A stretch of 64,000 nucleotides of DNA from Tachypleus tridentatus (lineage: Eukaryota; Arthropoda; Merostomata; Xiphosura; Limulidae). The DNA is taken from assembly GCF_004210375.1 (NCBI RefSeq), contig NC_134834.1, positions 159,669,290 through 159,733,289 on the forward strand, given 5' to 3'. A model generated the notes under the pieces. That model was not told the DNA's origin. It saw nothing but the letters and a program-made list of their open reading frames with translations, and made no database searches. The translations under genes and the position numbers were made by a program. Positions 11,464 to 23,249 of the stretch are shown piece by piece; position 1 is the stretch's first letter; every line of letters begins with the position of its first letter.

Positions 11464-11583
11464 GTGTGTGTTTTCTTATAGCAAAGCCACATCAGGCTAT
11501 CTGCTGAGCCCACCGAGGGGAATCGAAACCCCTGAGTTTAGCACTGTAAACCCGTAGACTTACCGCTGTATTAGTGGAGGGCT
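11464..11583 (-). mobile_element. SINE family B
   Basis: On the plus strand it begins with the tail (TGTGTTTTCTTATAGCAAAG) and ends in the head (TTACCGCTGTATTAGTGG). The B box reads GGGGAATCGAAACCCC. Flanking ATTGGAACT and AATGGAACT look like an imperfect target-site duplication. A chance open frame runs into it. Confidence 0.9.
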
Positions 11584-11589
11584 GAATGG

Positions 11590-12365
11590 AACTAAAACAG
11601 TAATATTACCAGTTCATTACATCATGTTTTTCTGTTGTTTTTTTATATACTTATAGAGTACTTATCGTCTTCTGTTGTTTGGTTGAGCCCTCTCTCGATT
11701 TTCTTTATCCAAATTGCTAACAAAACTATGAAATATATTTTTACAGTGACTATGGTGACACAAACCAGCTTGTCTTTTCATGGAATAAGATGATCGTGTG
11801 TTACATAGTCTCCATAACACAGGCCTAAGACGGTTTTATTGTCTTGACATTTTTACATGTCCCACAGTAAATCATGTACGCTGAATTTGAAAATTACATC
11901 CGTTTTTCTCCATAACGTAAAAATTTTTCGCAAAACGTCATAACGCAATACATAAAAGAAAGGCCACGCAGCACTCAGTTTCGAGACTGAATGACGTAGA
12001 TTTCACATACACACACACAATCAGGATGACTAAAGATGCATATTCGTTTGACATCAATGTTCTTCCTTTCTCTTCAGTTTGTTAGTATTTTTGTTAACAA
12101 TCATAATAAAAAAATGTTCATTGTGATAAAACAAATAGTAACTTGATTTAAGAAAGTTTTTTCTTTCCCGATTTATAAAAAAATTCTTATACGCTAGAAA
12201 AAATGAACATTGTTTTCGAAATCTTCGTAGCAGAATTATGGAAAATCTGTTATTAAAACCAAAATAACTTTTATGAAATTTAAATTTGCAAGCCTGCACT
12301 TAATTGTAAGTTTTAAAAGTATAGAAGTGAAAATAAGTTTATTTGTTTAAACAATTTTGTTGGTT
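11590..12365. other. AT-rich spacer, nothing recognised
   Basis: Includes a lysine/phenylalanine-rich 81-codon minus frame at 12054-12299 that looks like chance AT-rich coding. Confidence 0.45.
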
Positions 12366-12466
12366 TTCGCGCTAAAATATGGAAGGGTTAGCTATGCTAG
12401 TCATTCCTAATTTTGAAGTGACAGACTAGAAGGAAGACAGCTAATCAACATCACTCACCACTTACA
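12366..12466 (-). mobile_element. SINE family A 3' fragment
   Basis: TTTTCGCGCTAAAATATGG, TTAGCTATGCTAGTCATTCC, GACTAGAAGGAAGACAGCTA and ATCACTCACCAC match the tail and distal body in minus orientation. The head is absent. Confidence 0.72.
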
Positions 12467-13736
12467 TCTATTAAAGGTAACACTTTAACTTTATTTATGT
12501 ACAGCTCTTCCAGACAGTTCACTAAAATAATACGTTTTACAATAATTTAATTAGTGCGTAATAATGTGGTTTCAATAACTTGTTTAATAGGAAAAATATA
12601 TGAAATAGATTAGCAATATGAACGTGTATATGCAGTGATATGATATACAAGAAACAAGATGCTCTTTTACTTGTAAAACTGGTATAAAACGTAGTCGACT
12701 GTCTTTGATTACATTTGATATATCTCAGGAAATAATAACCATCTCTTAATCAAATAGAACTGAATCACAAATATTTGCTAAGCTACATGCTACTTTGACG
12801 ATTTTCCTAATGCTGTGAAACTAAAACCAGCATTCTCATTTGTTTGTAGTAAGGTAATTGAGTTGTAATATCGGGTATAAGATGCTTCTTTATGTTCCCG
12901 TTACTCGTTCAAAATCTATTCGTACAGACGCTATATGTGTTGTTCGATTACTTTAACTCATATCGGGTATTTTTTATTACATTAAAAGCATCAATTTCTA
13001 ATTTAACACCAAAGAAACCAAATAAATTTGCGATATTAAAATCTCTCTCTGCCGTAATGGTATTTTCGGGCAAAATGCATTTTCAACTGACGAGACCGCG
13101 CTGTAAAGTGCATGTAACTAATAGAACCATCTCAGCCTTTAATTATAAAATTAGAAAAAAACAAACAACAACAACCTTGAGGGCCCATGAAAATGAAGTC
13201 TTCCTCTTTATACTGTTAGTGGTTTGGACGATACACACTCCCCTTAGATTTATTAATGTGGTTTCCTGACTTATCTCTGTAACTATGAGCTTTTCCATGT
13301 TGGTATTCATTGGTGTTATGTGGTCGTGAACTCGCTGTGCGAAACAAGTCGCACGTGGTATCATGGCTTGCAATTTTCAGCTATACGTTATTGCATTACT
13401 ATAATAAGATATCCTGCGAATATCATCTGTGTTCACACATGCATTGTCATCTAAAAGTATAAAATTACAATGGAGCACTCAGTACCATGTGGTCATTAGG
13501 TTGTTTTTTTTCTTATTTACGCATTAATTACAGGATGAAAAATAGCTGGGTCATTATAATTGGCATAAGGGCACAACAGGCTCTAAGGCAGTACTTTTGG
13601 GTGAAGTTAATATATCATATATTAATTTTCATGTTAATTTCTTTTACAAAATTTATTTACTTGGCAGTGCAAAATTGGATATATTTTAACATATTTTTCA
13701 CGTGAAAAATATTTCTCAATTCTTTACCTGACGTTT
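12467..13736. other. AT-rich spacer, nothing recognised
   Basis: A 125-codon plus frame (12892-13269) has a hydrophobic start and a basic middle but no recognisable domain, conserved motif or splice context. I treat it as chance. Confidence 0.4.
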
Positions 13737-13798
13737 TCACTGCTAAATTAGGGACGGCTGGTGCAAGTAAGTCTCCTCACGAGATTCAAAACAAACCA
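13737..13798 (+). mobile_element. SINE family A tail fragment
   Basis: CACTGCTAAATTAGGGACGG, then TCACGAGATTCAAAACAAACC. Only the last ~60 bp remain. Confidence 0.75.
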
Positions 13799-14049
13799 AA
13801 TCTTATTGGGGTTACTCTCACAAGCACATATTAGTTAATAACTTGCCAGTTTTATAAACTATTACAGCATTTATTACAAATAGCAATGTTACATTTTGCT
13901 AAAACATGTCATGTATTTAATTCTTGATTGAAGAATCGCTAAATTTGACAAGAATACAAAATAAGCTCTTTTTAATGAGCCTACCTAGCGTGTCATTAGT
14001 AAATTTAAAGAATTAGAATGTTTAAAACTGTTTCGATGCTTGCGAAGAG

Positions 14050-14112
14050 CGCAGCACGAGCATAGATGGACCACTGTTTGGCTGTGCACTTAACTACAAA
14101 CAGATAAACAAG
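14050..14112 (+). mobile_element. SINE family C tail fragment
   Basis: GCACGAGCATAGATGGACCA, then GTGCACTTAACTACAAACAG. The head is not recognisable. Confidence 0.6.
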
Positions 14113-14710
14113 AATCGACAGCCAGCTGGTAGTACAGTCCATGTATTCCATCTGCACAGGACGTCATCTTACAACGTTTGCTATGTTAGTAATGATTTAA
14201 CACCTAAAACATTTTCGTATCTCAAAGTTTGCACCATAATGAAGTTATTTTATCATGCGTAAAAAAGCAAACAAACAATATCTTTGATTTGAGAGATATT
14301 TTCTCTAATAAAACGGTTACAAAACCCGTCATTTTACAGGGAAAAAAATTGTTAAAATATAAAGCTTTCAGGGATCTAACAACCATTTTAGTTTAACACG
14401 TATTTCTGTGATTTTGAATTTAATACTTACAAGCAGTCGTGTGAAAGCATCAAAGCATTATAACGCCACTTCAAAACTTTGGCTATTTCATTACTCCTTA
14501 AGTTTTGGATGGTAGGACGCTTATCCTTTGGTCAATAGTTGGTTATCAGTAAGTTTGCGTACGTGCAACGTTAAAGTATGGAGTACGACTTCCCACAGTA
14601 TACTTATCGCATACAGCCGTATTATACCTGTGAGTTAAAAAAAATAAAGTAACAAACAGACTTTTTTTTTCTTAACACAATGTCGCCAAACCGTCAGTTT
14701 TTTCTTCCTT

Positions 14711-14831
14711 GCCAGCGGTATGTCTGCGGACTTACAACACTAAAAATCGGGTTTCGATACTCGTGGTGGGCAGAGCACAGATAGTCCATTGTGTAGCTTC
14801 GTGCTTAATTCAAAACAACAAAACAACAACA
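14711..14831 (+). mobile_element. SINE family C
   Basis: GCCAGCGGTATGTCTGCGGA, CTTACAACACTAAAAATCGG, box B-like GGGTTTCGATACTCG, then GATAGTCCATTGTGTAGCTT and an ATTCAAAACAACAAAACAAC tail. Its position 690 bp upstream of the KCTD start makes it the nearest repeat to that gene. Confidence 0.9.
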
Positions 14832-15519
14832 ATTTTCTTCCTTTTTTCTTCAATGACGTAACAGTTTAACCTTTAATAACCATACTGTTCAAAGATGGAA
14901 TCAAAATTAAGAATATCAATATTACTATTTCATTATTATGATAATTCAGATTTATTATGTAAAAAAAATTAGATAAGGACTAGAGATCTTTCGTGTCTGG
15001 GCTGTATTTAGTTTTTAAAAATTGAAAACCCTTTTTTCAGCTTTGAATGTTGAAGTAATTACACAATGAAGTTAAATTTTCTTAGCTGTGAAGGCTTGTT
15101 TTACATTACTCTTCCTAGATGGGGCTACGTCTACGATATTAGCTTCTCTTTTATCGATCTGAGGCATCTGTAGAGTACAAGTAGTGGCGGTCGGACTAGA
15201 TCTCACGTCATTTATAAGCACAGTTGGTCGTGATGATCAGAGGAAGATCAGACCTGCTATGTAACTCCTGAACTTCAAAAACCTATCATGCATCATTAGT
15301 TAGCTTCGAGCCTGAACCTTTAATTTGTTCTAGCTTTTTCTTTCCAAATCCGTAAAAGAATGCAGAGTGGGAAATTGAGAACCGATCAACATAAATGTAG
15401 CATCTGAACTTCGAGTACTATTACATTCATTTTGTTGGTAATTTTACAGTAACCTTCCATACAACTTAGCGCTTTGGTTGTAATCACAGACTCCTTTCTG
15501 ATCAAACTGGATCCACGTC
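14832..15519. other. Presumed upstream and 5' UTR region of the KCTD-like gene
   Basis: No repeat copies are seen in this ~690 bp, unlike most of the window. I see no clear TATA box or initiator, so the transcription start is not placed. An in-frame TGA at 15499-15501 closes the upstream frame. Confidence 0.4.
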
Positions 15520-16326
15520 ATGTCTGTGACACCCACTCGAGGAGGTCTTGAGGAGATCCGCACCGTGAACTTTCCATCGGTTGTGGAGTTGAACGTGGGT
15601 GGTGTATTTTACACGACCTCTCTAAGCACTCTGACCAAAGAGCCCACGTCTCTCCTAGGTCAAATGTTTACTGGTAAGGGCAGCAAAACAGTGATGCGAG
15701 ACTCCAAGGGGAAGTTCTTCATTGACCGTGACGGCGTAATCTTCCGTTATATTTTGGATTATCTTCGTAACCAAAAGGTTATTCTTCCGGAAAATTTTCA
15801 TGAGCGCGACCGTTTGAAGCAAGAAGCGGAATATTTTCATCTTCCAGATATGGTAGCCAGCATTGCTTCTCTGACCCCGATACCTTCCCACTCTCATCGG
15901 CTGTCCGTTCCCCTTAACACAGCGACAACTCCCCATTCCGTAGGTCCGCCTGGATACATTACTGTGAGCTACAGGGGAACTTTCGCTTTTGGAAGAGATG
16001 GACTGGCAGACGTCAAGTTTCGAAAACTGACTCGTATATTGGTATGTGGCAAGGTTGGTCTTTGCCGTGAGGTATTCGGAGAAACTCTGAACGAAAGCCG
16101 AGACCCAGACAGATGTAACAATGACCGTTACACTGCACGGTTTTTTCTGAAACATAATTTCTTGGAACAAGCTTTTGATAATCTCAACGAAGCTAGCTTC
16201 CGCTGTGTTGCAGCCGCAGGTTCCGGAACGGCCTGTGGGGGTCCAGGCGAACCACTTAAGCCAGGGATGGATTCGGAAGAGAATCGATGGAACCACTACA
16301 ACGAGTTTGTGTTTGTCAGGCCATAA
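15520..16326 (+). CDS. BTB/POZ domain protein of the KCTD8/12/16 group (GABA-B receptor auxiliary subunit family)
   Basis: Uninterrupted 268-residue frame, ATG to TAA. Residues 21-120 form a T1-type BTB domain: VVELNVGGVFYTTSLSTL, then DRDGVIFRYILDYLRNQ and EAEYFHLPDM. A short Ser/Thr/Pro-rich linker (120-145) follows, and then an H1-type C-terminal domain, about 146-268, with YITVSYRGTFAFGRDG, NDRYTARFFLKHNF and a closing NEFVFVRP. This BTB-plus-H1 layout defines the KCTD8/12/16 group. In vertebrates its pentamers bind the GABA-B2 receptor tail and Gbeta-gamma and speed desensitisation of the response. The start is supported by an in-frame TGA 19 bp upstream. The gene looks intronless, like vertebrate KCTD12, and the protein is slightly shorter. 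I cannot tell which vertebrate paralogue it matches best. Function here is inferred from the family. Confidence 0.95.
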   Translation: MSVTPTRGGLEEIRTVNFPSVVELNVGGVFYTTSLSTLTKEPTSLLGQMFTGKGSKTVMRDSKGKFFIDRDGVIFRYILDYLRNQKVILPENFHERDRLKQEAEYFHLPDMVASIASLTPIPSHSHRLSVPLNTATTPHSVGPPGYITVSYRGTFAFGRDGLADVKFRKLTRILVCGKVGLCREVFGETLNESRDPDRCNNDRYTARFFLKHNFLEQAFDNLNEASFRCVAAAGSGTACGGPGEPLKPGMDSEENRWNHYNEFVFVRP

Positions 16327-16420
16327 CTTCTGAGTTCTGAGTCCCAGGGTAGTATTAAGTGTGAAATGGTTTGTATGTTTACCAAATATTAGTTTTAAAA
16401 ATGCTGGTTTTCGAATGAGA

Positions 16421-16426
16421 AATAAA
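16421..16426 (+). promoter_or_regulatory. Polyadenylation signal of the KCTD-like gene
   Basis: Canonical AATAAA 95 bp after the stop codon, followed by T-rich and GT-containing sequence. It implies a short 3' UTR of roughly 110-130 nt. Confidence 0.7.
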
Positions 16427-18080
16427 CTTTGTACTTTCATCAAACTGACAAATGTGACCCACTTTGCGCATTTGTTGAGCCTCCAAGTGATTGACTGATG
16501 GTTAGGCCTTCTGACTAGAAAGGAAGGACTGAAGGTATTTCGTATAGCTTCTTCAAAAATCTACTACGTCTTCACGGTAGGATAATTTGTTCCTAGTCCT
16601 AGGGAACAGTCCAGGCTTTAGAAACGAACATGTTTTTTCTGTAATCTTGTTATTTTATAGTATGGCAAAAAAAGCAAAATGAGAGGGCATAATTCTCTAT
16701 GGTTTCTAATTAGATATTCAAATTGTGCACTAGGACAGCCTGTATTCGTTATATTTTTGGTTCTAGACATTGCTGTGGTCTTCTCCAAAATAAAATGAAT
16801 AAACAATTAAATAATGATTATATATCGACAAAGCTTAAAAAGTAAGACTGGCAGGTTTGAGAATGAACTAGGACACAAATATTCTTCTCTTTTGAATTTT
16901 GTTTAATATTTTTGTTCCTATTTTCTTTGTTTGCTTTTGCTGTAAGATAACACAATTTACTTGACTATTATTAGGTCTCAATGAAAAATAACGTTATATC
17001 TTCCTTAAGAAATGTCTAAAAGCATCACGGTTTCATCAGTTTCAAAACAGCTAACGATTTGTCTACAGCTGTGTTGGGAAATACGATGAAATCATTCGTT
17101 TTCAAACAACATTTTTATCACAAGAGAAATGGGCTACATGACATTAAGTGGGGCTGTTCGCGTACTTTCATTTCTCTTTTAGATAATTAAGAACAAAACT
17201 AAGTATCCTATCATTAAATCACTATATTAAGTTTGTAGTAGTCAAATATAAAAATAAAAATGATTCCAGATAGAACTTTAAAAGTCCAATGATGAAAGAA
17301 AATATAATCAAAATTTGTTAAGAGTGTGCGTATTTGCGATTGCAAGTTTGATTTAGCTAGATATGATTTAGACTATTCAAAGAAAAACGAGATGAAACCT
17401 AATTTTAATGGGGCTTTAAATTATAATTTATTTTTAAACCAAAGTCGCTTTCCTCAAATTTGGTTGATAAAAGAGCGTTATCGGTTGAGATTTAACAAAA
17501 ACACCTCAGGTTTGTGGTCAGTAGTTGTGAATCACCATATTTATACTTACTGGGAGCAAATAATGTGGTTTCAAATAATACGTGCATCGAACCAGATCAT
17601 AAATTATATTGAACAACATGATTTTAAAGTTAATCAGAAAACAGGCTAAAATGGTAATCTCTTCATCTCTCATACTTTTGTTTAACAATGTTGAAATTGC
17701 TTGGAATTGCATGCCTGTTAGTATAAAGAAAGAAAATAATACTATAAACCATCAAAGAGAACGAAAGCGACCACCAACAGTTAATAAACGACAAAGCTAC
17801 GTATGGTAGATTAACAGTCAGTTGTTAAAATAGTTACCTTTTTTTTTTCCACATTTAGTGATAAAAGATGAAAATACAAGAGACGTCAAAACTCTTGGTT
17901 ATGTTTGATACGTGTTTGTTAGATCTGTTTTGCATTTTACCAAGTCTGTTATTTTAGCTTTCATTTACGAAGTTTCGAACCTACTATAAAACAAGAGAGC
18001 AGTGTTGAGTTCTTATAGGAAAAGCTTTTTTCTCTTAGAAGTTTATTTTAATCAATACACTAATATAACAGATCAGTAAC
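16427..18080. other. AT-rich spacer downstream of the KCTD-like gene
   Basis: No repeat family copy recognised in about 1.6 kb. Several frames of 60-110 codons occur (for example 17326-17649) without motifs and overlap each other on both strands, as chance frames do. Confidence 0.45.
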
Positions 18081-19708
18081 ATGTAAAAATGACATTAATT
18101 TGTGCACATTGTCAAACAGTTGTAATACAATCGTACATCAGAACAATCTTATTAGTATTTATCCAATTGGTAGAAGTATTTTTCAAGTTCAGCTTCAAAC
18201 AACCACATCGGTTAATAAATGGACTCAGTTTTACTAGTTTAAATGTTATTACCGTGACAAGGAAGAACGGATTTGGTCCGTCTGTGATGTCACAAGGAAC
18301 GTTCGTGAAAACTGGAAGACTTAACCTCCCTTTGGGTTTGTGTCTTATCTTTACCGTTTCAGCCTTCGACTTACAGGCAGTGTTTAAAAACTTATGGTTT
18401 TGTTCTGCTGTTGGATTAGATGTGCTAATGTTTTATGCAGGACCATAAAAACAAATTACACAAGCCAGCTATTTAATTAAGCAAATATATAACAAATTAG
18501 GGTGTTTCAAAATATTTCTCTTACCTCAATAATAGTATATTCAATAACCGAGCGCTTTGGAAATACAGCCCTTTTTAAAGAGTGGAGTGATAATGAACTG
18601 GATGTGGAAGTATCTATTTCCTTAAACGATTGGATTATCGGATTTCTTTTGCTGTTTAACATTACGTGTTTAATTATCATTACTTATATGCCTGTACAAT
18701 ATTATCATGTTGCTTATTGTTGTCGTAGAATTTTACAACTTTAGAAATAAAACTAATTAAATCTCTGGCTATAATACCTATAATATGTTCGAAATAATAC
18801 ATAGAGCTGAGCCATCGTTGTCCTTTGACCTCTGCGGTGACTTGTTGCACATTGATGTGCAAAGCTTAGTTAAAAGAAAATGTAAATTATTACTTATTCT
18901 AATATATATATATATATATACGAGATTGTCTATATTATTGAAAAGGGTCATAACTGTTTTTTTTTAATATTGTAATATTGATTCTCGTAATGTTCTTTAT
19001 TGTATTTCTCCGCCACTTAGTGACTTCCTATAAGAAATCGAGCTTAACATTGTACAATAGATTGTATACTATGGATAATATTCATTGTATTTGCTTTAAT
19101 CATAAATGCTTAACTAATATATGACTTGGGTTTAGTAAAGCTTTAACTCTTGTCAGTCGTTCCACGTTGGTATAACAAAAGAATTTCGATTTAACTCATG
19201 TAGCTATAATCCTTTCACACGTATACGCTGCTGCTCTTTATCTTCTAATATGACTCTGTGTTTATGTATAATATAGTACATAATAACTGAGCATGAAAAT
19301 ATTATGTAGTGACGAACGTCTGTACCATGCAGAAATAAACAACAATGTAACATGAGCAAACAACTTCCACTATTTTGTGTTTCTTATTTAGCATCAACCT
19401 TACAAATATCATCGACATACGAACTGAAGAAAAGTTGCGTGTTTTAACCAAAGAACGTTTCGTTCTTGTAAGATTTTTGTAAATGGTTAATACCTTCGGC
19501 GAATTTATTGTTTTCAGAATAAATAGTAAACTTAGAAGTATAAAAGATTGAAAAATATCAAAAATAATGTGCTTTGAAGAACAGTCCAACATCACGATTC
19601 AAAATATATTGAAATTGCTTTTAGTATTGTATTTATAAAGTTGAACTTGGTGCTGAGATAAGACGATGGAAACAGATTTCATCATCTTAATATAGTGTTA
19701 TAAGAATG
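18081..19708. other. AT-rich spacer with a (TA)n run
   Basis: A 119-codon frame at 18089-18448 shows no domain or signal I recognise. A (TA)n run lies at 18902-18920. No transposon ends seen. Confidence 0.45.
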
Positions 19709-19838
19709 AGTGTGTGTGTGTGTGTTTTCTTGTAGCAAAGCCACATCGGGCTGTCTGCTAAGTCCACCGCAGGGAATGAAACCCCTGATTTTAGCGTTGT
19801 AAATCCGTAGAGTTACCGCTGTACCAGCGAGGGACTAA
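19709..19838 (-). mobile_element. SINE family B preceded by a (GT)n run
   Basis: TGTGTTTTCTTGTAGCAAAG, CACATCGGGCTGTCTGC, B box GGGAATGAAACCCC, ending TACCGCTGTACCAGCG. The (GT)n on its left is the expanded terminal tail of the element. Confidence 0.9.
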
Positions 19839-20454
19839 CAATGAAAGTCTGGCCAGTTAGGTTCACTCACTTAGCAGCAAATACTGAACAGATAGGCTGA
19901 CGATTTGACGTCGCGTGTTCGAATGAGAAAATGATCACCTATTATCACGTCATGAAACAGGAGTTTTAGTTACAGATCTGTGTTGGAATTATTGACAAAT
20001 GATACATGTTACGTCGTTGAGCCGCTTTTACACTATTAATTAACAGAAAAGCTTGGATCACTAGTTACATACTGTACACTTGATTAAATACGTCATTTGA
20101 CATAAACTGTAAAAGGGACACATTTGAATAAGAAAATATAACTAATTAAATTCCATTACACTCAAGTTAGGTTCACACACAACGCTGAAATGTTATTGAA
20201 ACTTCTCACATATTTATTTTTTACACAAAGAGACAGGTTTCTTTATACGGGTTAATTAGATATAATTTGTCTACACTTTTAGGAGTCAATTTTTAAGGCC
20301 GTGTCTCAATGCTTGTCCAAAAAATCTACCTTTCTTGTATTTTGAGTCACTACAACTACTTCGTTAAATTCAGTATATGAAATTGTAATTATATATATTA
20401 AAAACTGAAATTATTTTGTGTCTACCACTGATACATTGATTGTCTTTTTCTGTT

Positions 20455-20575
20455 TGAGTGTGTGTGTTTTCTTATAGCAAAGCCACGTTGGGCTATCTGC
20501 TGAGCCACCGAGGGGAATCAAACCCTTGATTTTAGCGTTGTAAATCTATAGACATACAGCTGTACTAGCGGGGGA
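20455..20575 (-). mobile_element. SINE family B
   Basis: TGTGTTTTCTTATAGCAAAG, GGGCTATCTGCTGAGCCACC, B box GGGGAATCAAACCC, head end CAGCTGTACTAGCGGGGG. Flanking copies of TTTCT- and GTTTGAG-like sequence are too weak to call a duplication. Confidence 0.9.
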
Positions 20576-20757
20576 CATTTCTAAATAACGATTATTACAT
20601 CTTTATTATAACTATATATAATAATGTCCTTGGAATTCACCGAACAGCTTATTGTTATCCCATTATAAGAAACTCTTGGACATCTCTAAAAAAATCCATT
20701 AGTCAGCACTTATTGAAATTTCTAGCAATTTAACTTGAAGTTCCAATGTTACAGGCC

Positions 20758-20871
20758 ACCCCTTTGTGGCACAGTGGTATGTCTGCGGACTTGCAACGAT
20801 AGAAACCGAGTTTCGATACGGTCGTAGGCAGACCACAGGTAGCTTTATGCTTAACTTGAAACAAACATATC
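20758..20871 (+). mobile_element. SINE family C
   Basis: CCCCTTTGTGGCACAGTGGT, TCTGCGGACTTGCAACG, box B-like GAGTTTCGATACGG, tail TTAACTTGAAACAAAC. There is a short deletion before the tail, where GATAGCCC is lost. Confidence 0.85.
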
Positions 20872-21009
20872 TACTGTTATAAAACAAGAAAAAATAATGG
20901 ATTTGATTACGTGGATATTTTTCACGTGTAACTTAATATTCTATTATTAGAAAAACATCATGAACACCACTGACTACTCTGTTAATAACATTCCACTAAA
21001 CAATATGTT

Positions 21010-21116
21010 ATCTTGTGGTATAGTAGTAAGTCTACGGACTAAAATTCAGGGTTTGATTCCAGCGATAGATACAGCAGATATCCCAATGTAGCTTTGCTCT
21101 AAAGATATAACAAACA
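21010..21116 (+). mobile_element. SINE family B/C, diverged
   Basis: TCTTGTGGTATAGTAGTAAG, box B-like GGGTTTGATTCCAG, then CAGCAGATATCCCAATGTAG and CTTTGCTCTAAAGATATAAC. It mixes B-type and C-type features, so I leave the family open. Confidence 0.72.
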
Positions 21117-21732
21117 AAATAATATTATTTAACTGCATTTTTATTCCCTGTTAACATTACTGAACAGTGAATATTTCACCAGCAAATCAATACTGCTTTA
21201 CTGAATAGCCTGACGTTTGTACGTCACAGGTATATATACCTCATCTACTCGTATATCACTCGCTCCTGAATATCCAACCCTATTTTGAGAAAGGTAAATA
21301 AGAAATCACATTTTCGTTAAAATTTCAAGTTTACTGAGCAGACATAATACAGATATTAATAACTAAAATTCTTCGTACGCAGCAACAGTCTGTCGCTAGT
21401 TGCCTTCTTGTAATAAAAATAGGTAACGGTCGTATTAAAATTTGCTAATAAAAAACACACTGTGGGGAGAGACAGACTGATATTATGAAAATAATTATTG
21501 GTACTATTAACTGAGGTTAGTATAATATCCTTATTATTACTCAACCTTTTTATTCTGGCTTTGTAATAATAATATTACTATTATTAGTATGAGAATCTTG
21601 ACGTAATATTTCCAGATGTTAGAAAGTTTTAATTACGGGTAATAATAACACAGATCTTTGGAACGATTACAAAATATTAACGACTTATTTCCCTAATATG
21701 ACATTGTGCACATCTGCGGTTGGTTCGTATGC

Positions 21733-21784
21733 ACTTAAATACAAAGCTACGTAATGAGCTATTTGTGCTCTACCCACCATGGGG
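21733..21784 (-). mobile_element. SINE family C tail fragment
   Basis: ACAAAGCTACGTAATGAGCT, then TGTGCTCTACCCACCATGGG. The head is missing. Confidence 0.65.
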
Positions 21785-23019
21785 AGATTCCCTGAAATGA
21801 AAGCACTTCGTGTGTATCTGAAAATGAAAGTGCTTTGAAGTTATCTCATTTTCATTTTTGATGTTGTATTCACGTGGTGTTGTTGGCAAAATATATAAAG
21901 AGAAATGAGCAGATGACCCAAGAACAAAACTCACGTGAATCCACAATGAAAATAAAATAGAAAACGCAAATAATTGCACATTTTTGTAAACTAGTAAAAT
22001 AGTCTCATGGTTGTATCAGCAGTATAAACACCTTGAATGTTTCGTGTAGTTTCTACTGCACGATTGCTTTTTTTAAACTCATAAAGCATTATATGCCTAA
22101 TGTGCTTCTCAGACACATCCATCTTCATAAAGGTTTGTTTGATTAATGATCCGAAAAAGTAGAGCTAAGTTAGTTTCTTTTATTTGTCTGAACATTTTCT
22201 ACACGTCCTACTAGATATAAAAGTCATTAAAGCATTCTATAAAGATAAAAAGTCATGGTGCATTTTCTGTATTAAATTTTCGGATATTACTTATGGAATG
22301 ACCTGATAGTATTTGAATTTAGCACTGAAGAACAAGAATTCTTAGAAAAGAAATATTCTTTTCAATAAACAGAACCACTTTTAATAAATAAAAACATTAT
22401 AGCTTATATGAGTAGAATATATGAAAAATGTGAGCTCTGTGCATTGAAACATTTTGATGCAATGAGTTGCTTAGGGCTAAAAGGACAATACTTCTCATGA
22501 TTGCCGTTTTTTATATTGTTCACTTTTTTCTAAATTTTTGTTCGATGAGGTATGAATAATACGATTAATAATTATTGGCACAAACAGCACTTTGTTCACC
22601 GCAAGAAATCGAACCCCGGACTTTAGCTGATTCGGTGGCGGACAGGTAACTTGAATTACAGCTTCATGAATTACCGTTTAATCAACGTCAGTAACCTGAG
22701 TTAATACGAGAATATACTGGTTTTGATTCAAGCTCTGTTTTCCCGAAAAATCTCAAAATCAACCTGAAGCACTTGGAAATTCTCTCTTACCAGAGAAAGG
22801 TTTTCGGAGCCATTACCAGATGTAAAGAAAAACTAATAAATCAGGGCTTTAAATGCTTCTCTGATTTTTAACAAGTTAAATACAGGTACAATCAGTTCAC
22901 TTTTCTCAGCGAGTTATGATGATTATGTAAAGAAAAATCTTCTGCCGTTTAATACATAGAAATAAAAATAGGACTTACAAATTAGTAGGGTTGTTTTTGA
23001 GTCAAAACATCATAGAAAA
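21785..23019. other. AT-rich spacer, possibly with a decayed tRNA-like remnant
   Basis: CAAGAAATCGAACCCCGGAC near 22605 resembles an inverted SINE B box but nothing around it can be aligned. Otherwise nothing recognised. Confidence 0.4.
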
Positions 23020-23143
23020 GTATGTGTGTTCTTATAGCAAAGTCACATCGGGTTGGGGTATCTGCTGTGTCCACCGAGGGGAATCGAACCCCTGATTTTA
23101 AGCGTTGTAAATCCAAAGACTTATCGCTGTCTCTGAGAGGGAT
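23020..23143 (-). mobile_element. SINE family B
   Basis: TGTGTGTTCTTATAGCAAAG, B box GGGGAATCGAACCCC, AGCGTTGTAAATCC. A six-base insertion (GGTTGG repeat) interrupts the conserved CGGGCTATCTGC segment. Confidence 0.88.
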
Positions 23144-23249
23144 ATAAAAATAAAATAAATATTCGCAATAAAAGGTCGACATAAAAGCACCCAGGGATGC
23201 AGGATGGGTTTCAAAGGGGTTCAGTTGAACTCCCTATTTTTATGCTGTG

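Noticed and set aside
12892..13269. 125-codon plus-strand frame with a hydrophobic N-terminus
   Set aside because: No domain, signal or conserved motif, low-complexity AT-rich codons, no supporting gene structure.
15655..16443. 262-codon open frame on the minus strand across the KCTD-like gene
   Set aside because: It is antisense to a well-supported conserved coding sequence and shows no recognisable domain.
18089..18448. 119-codon plus-strand frame
   Set aside because: Composition fits chance translation of AT-rich DNA. No family recognised.
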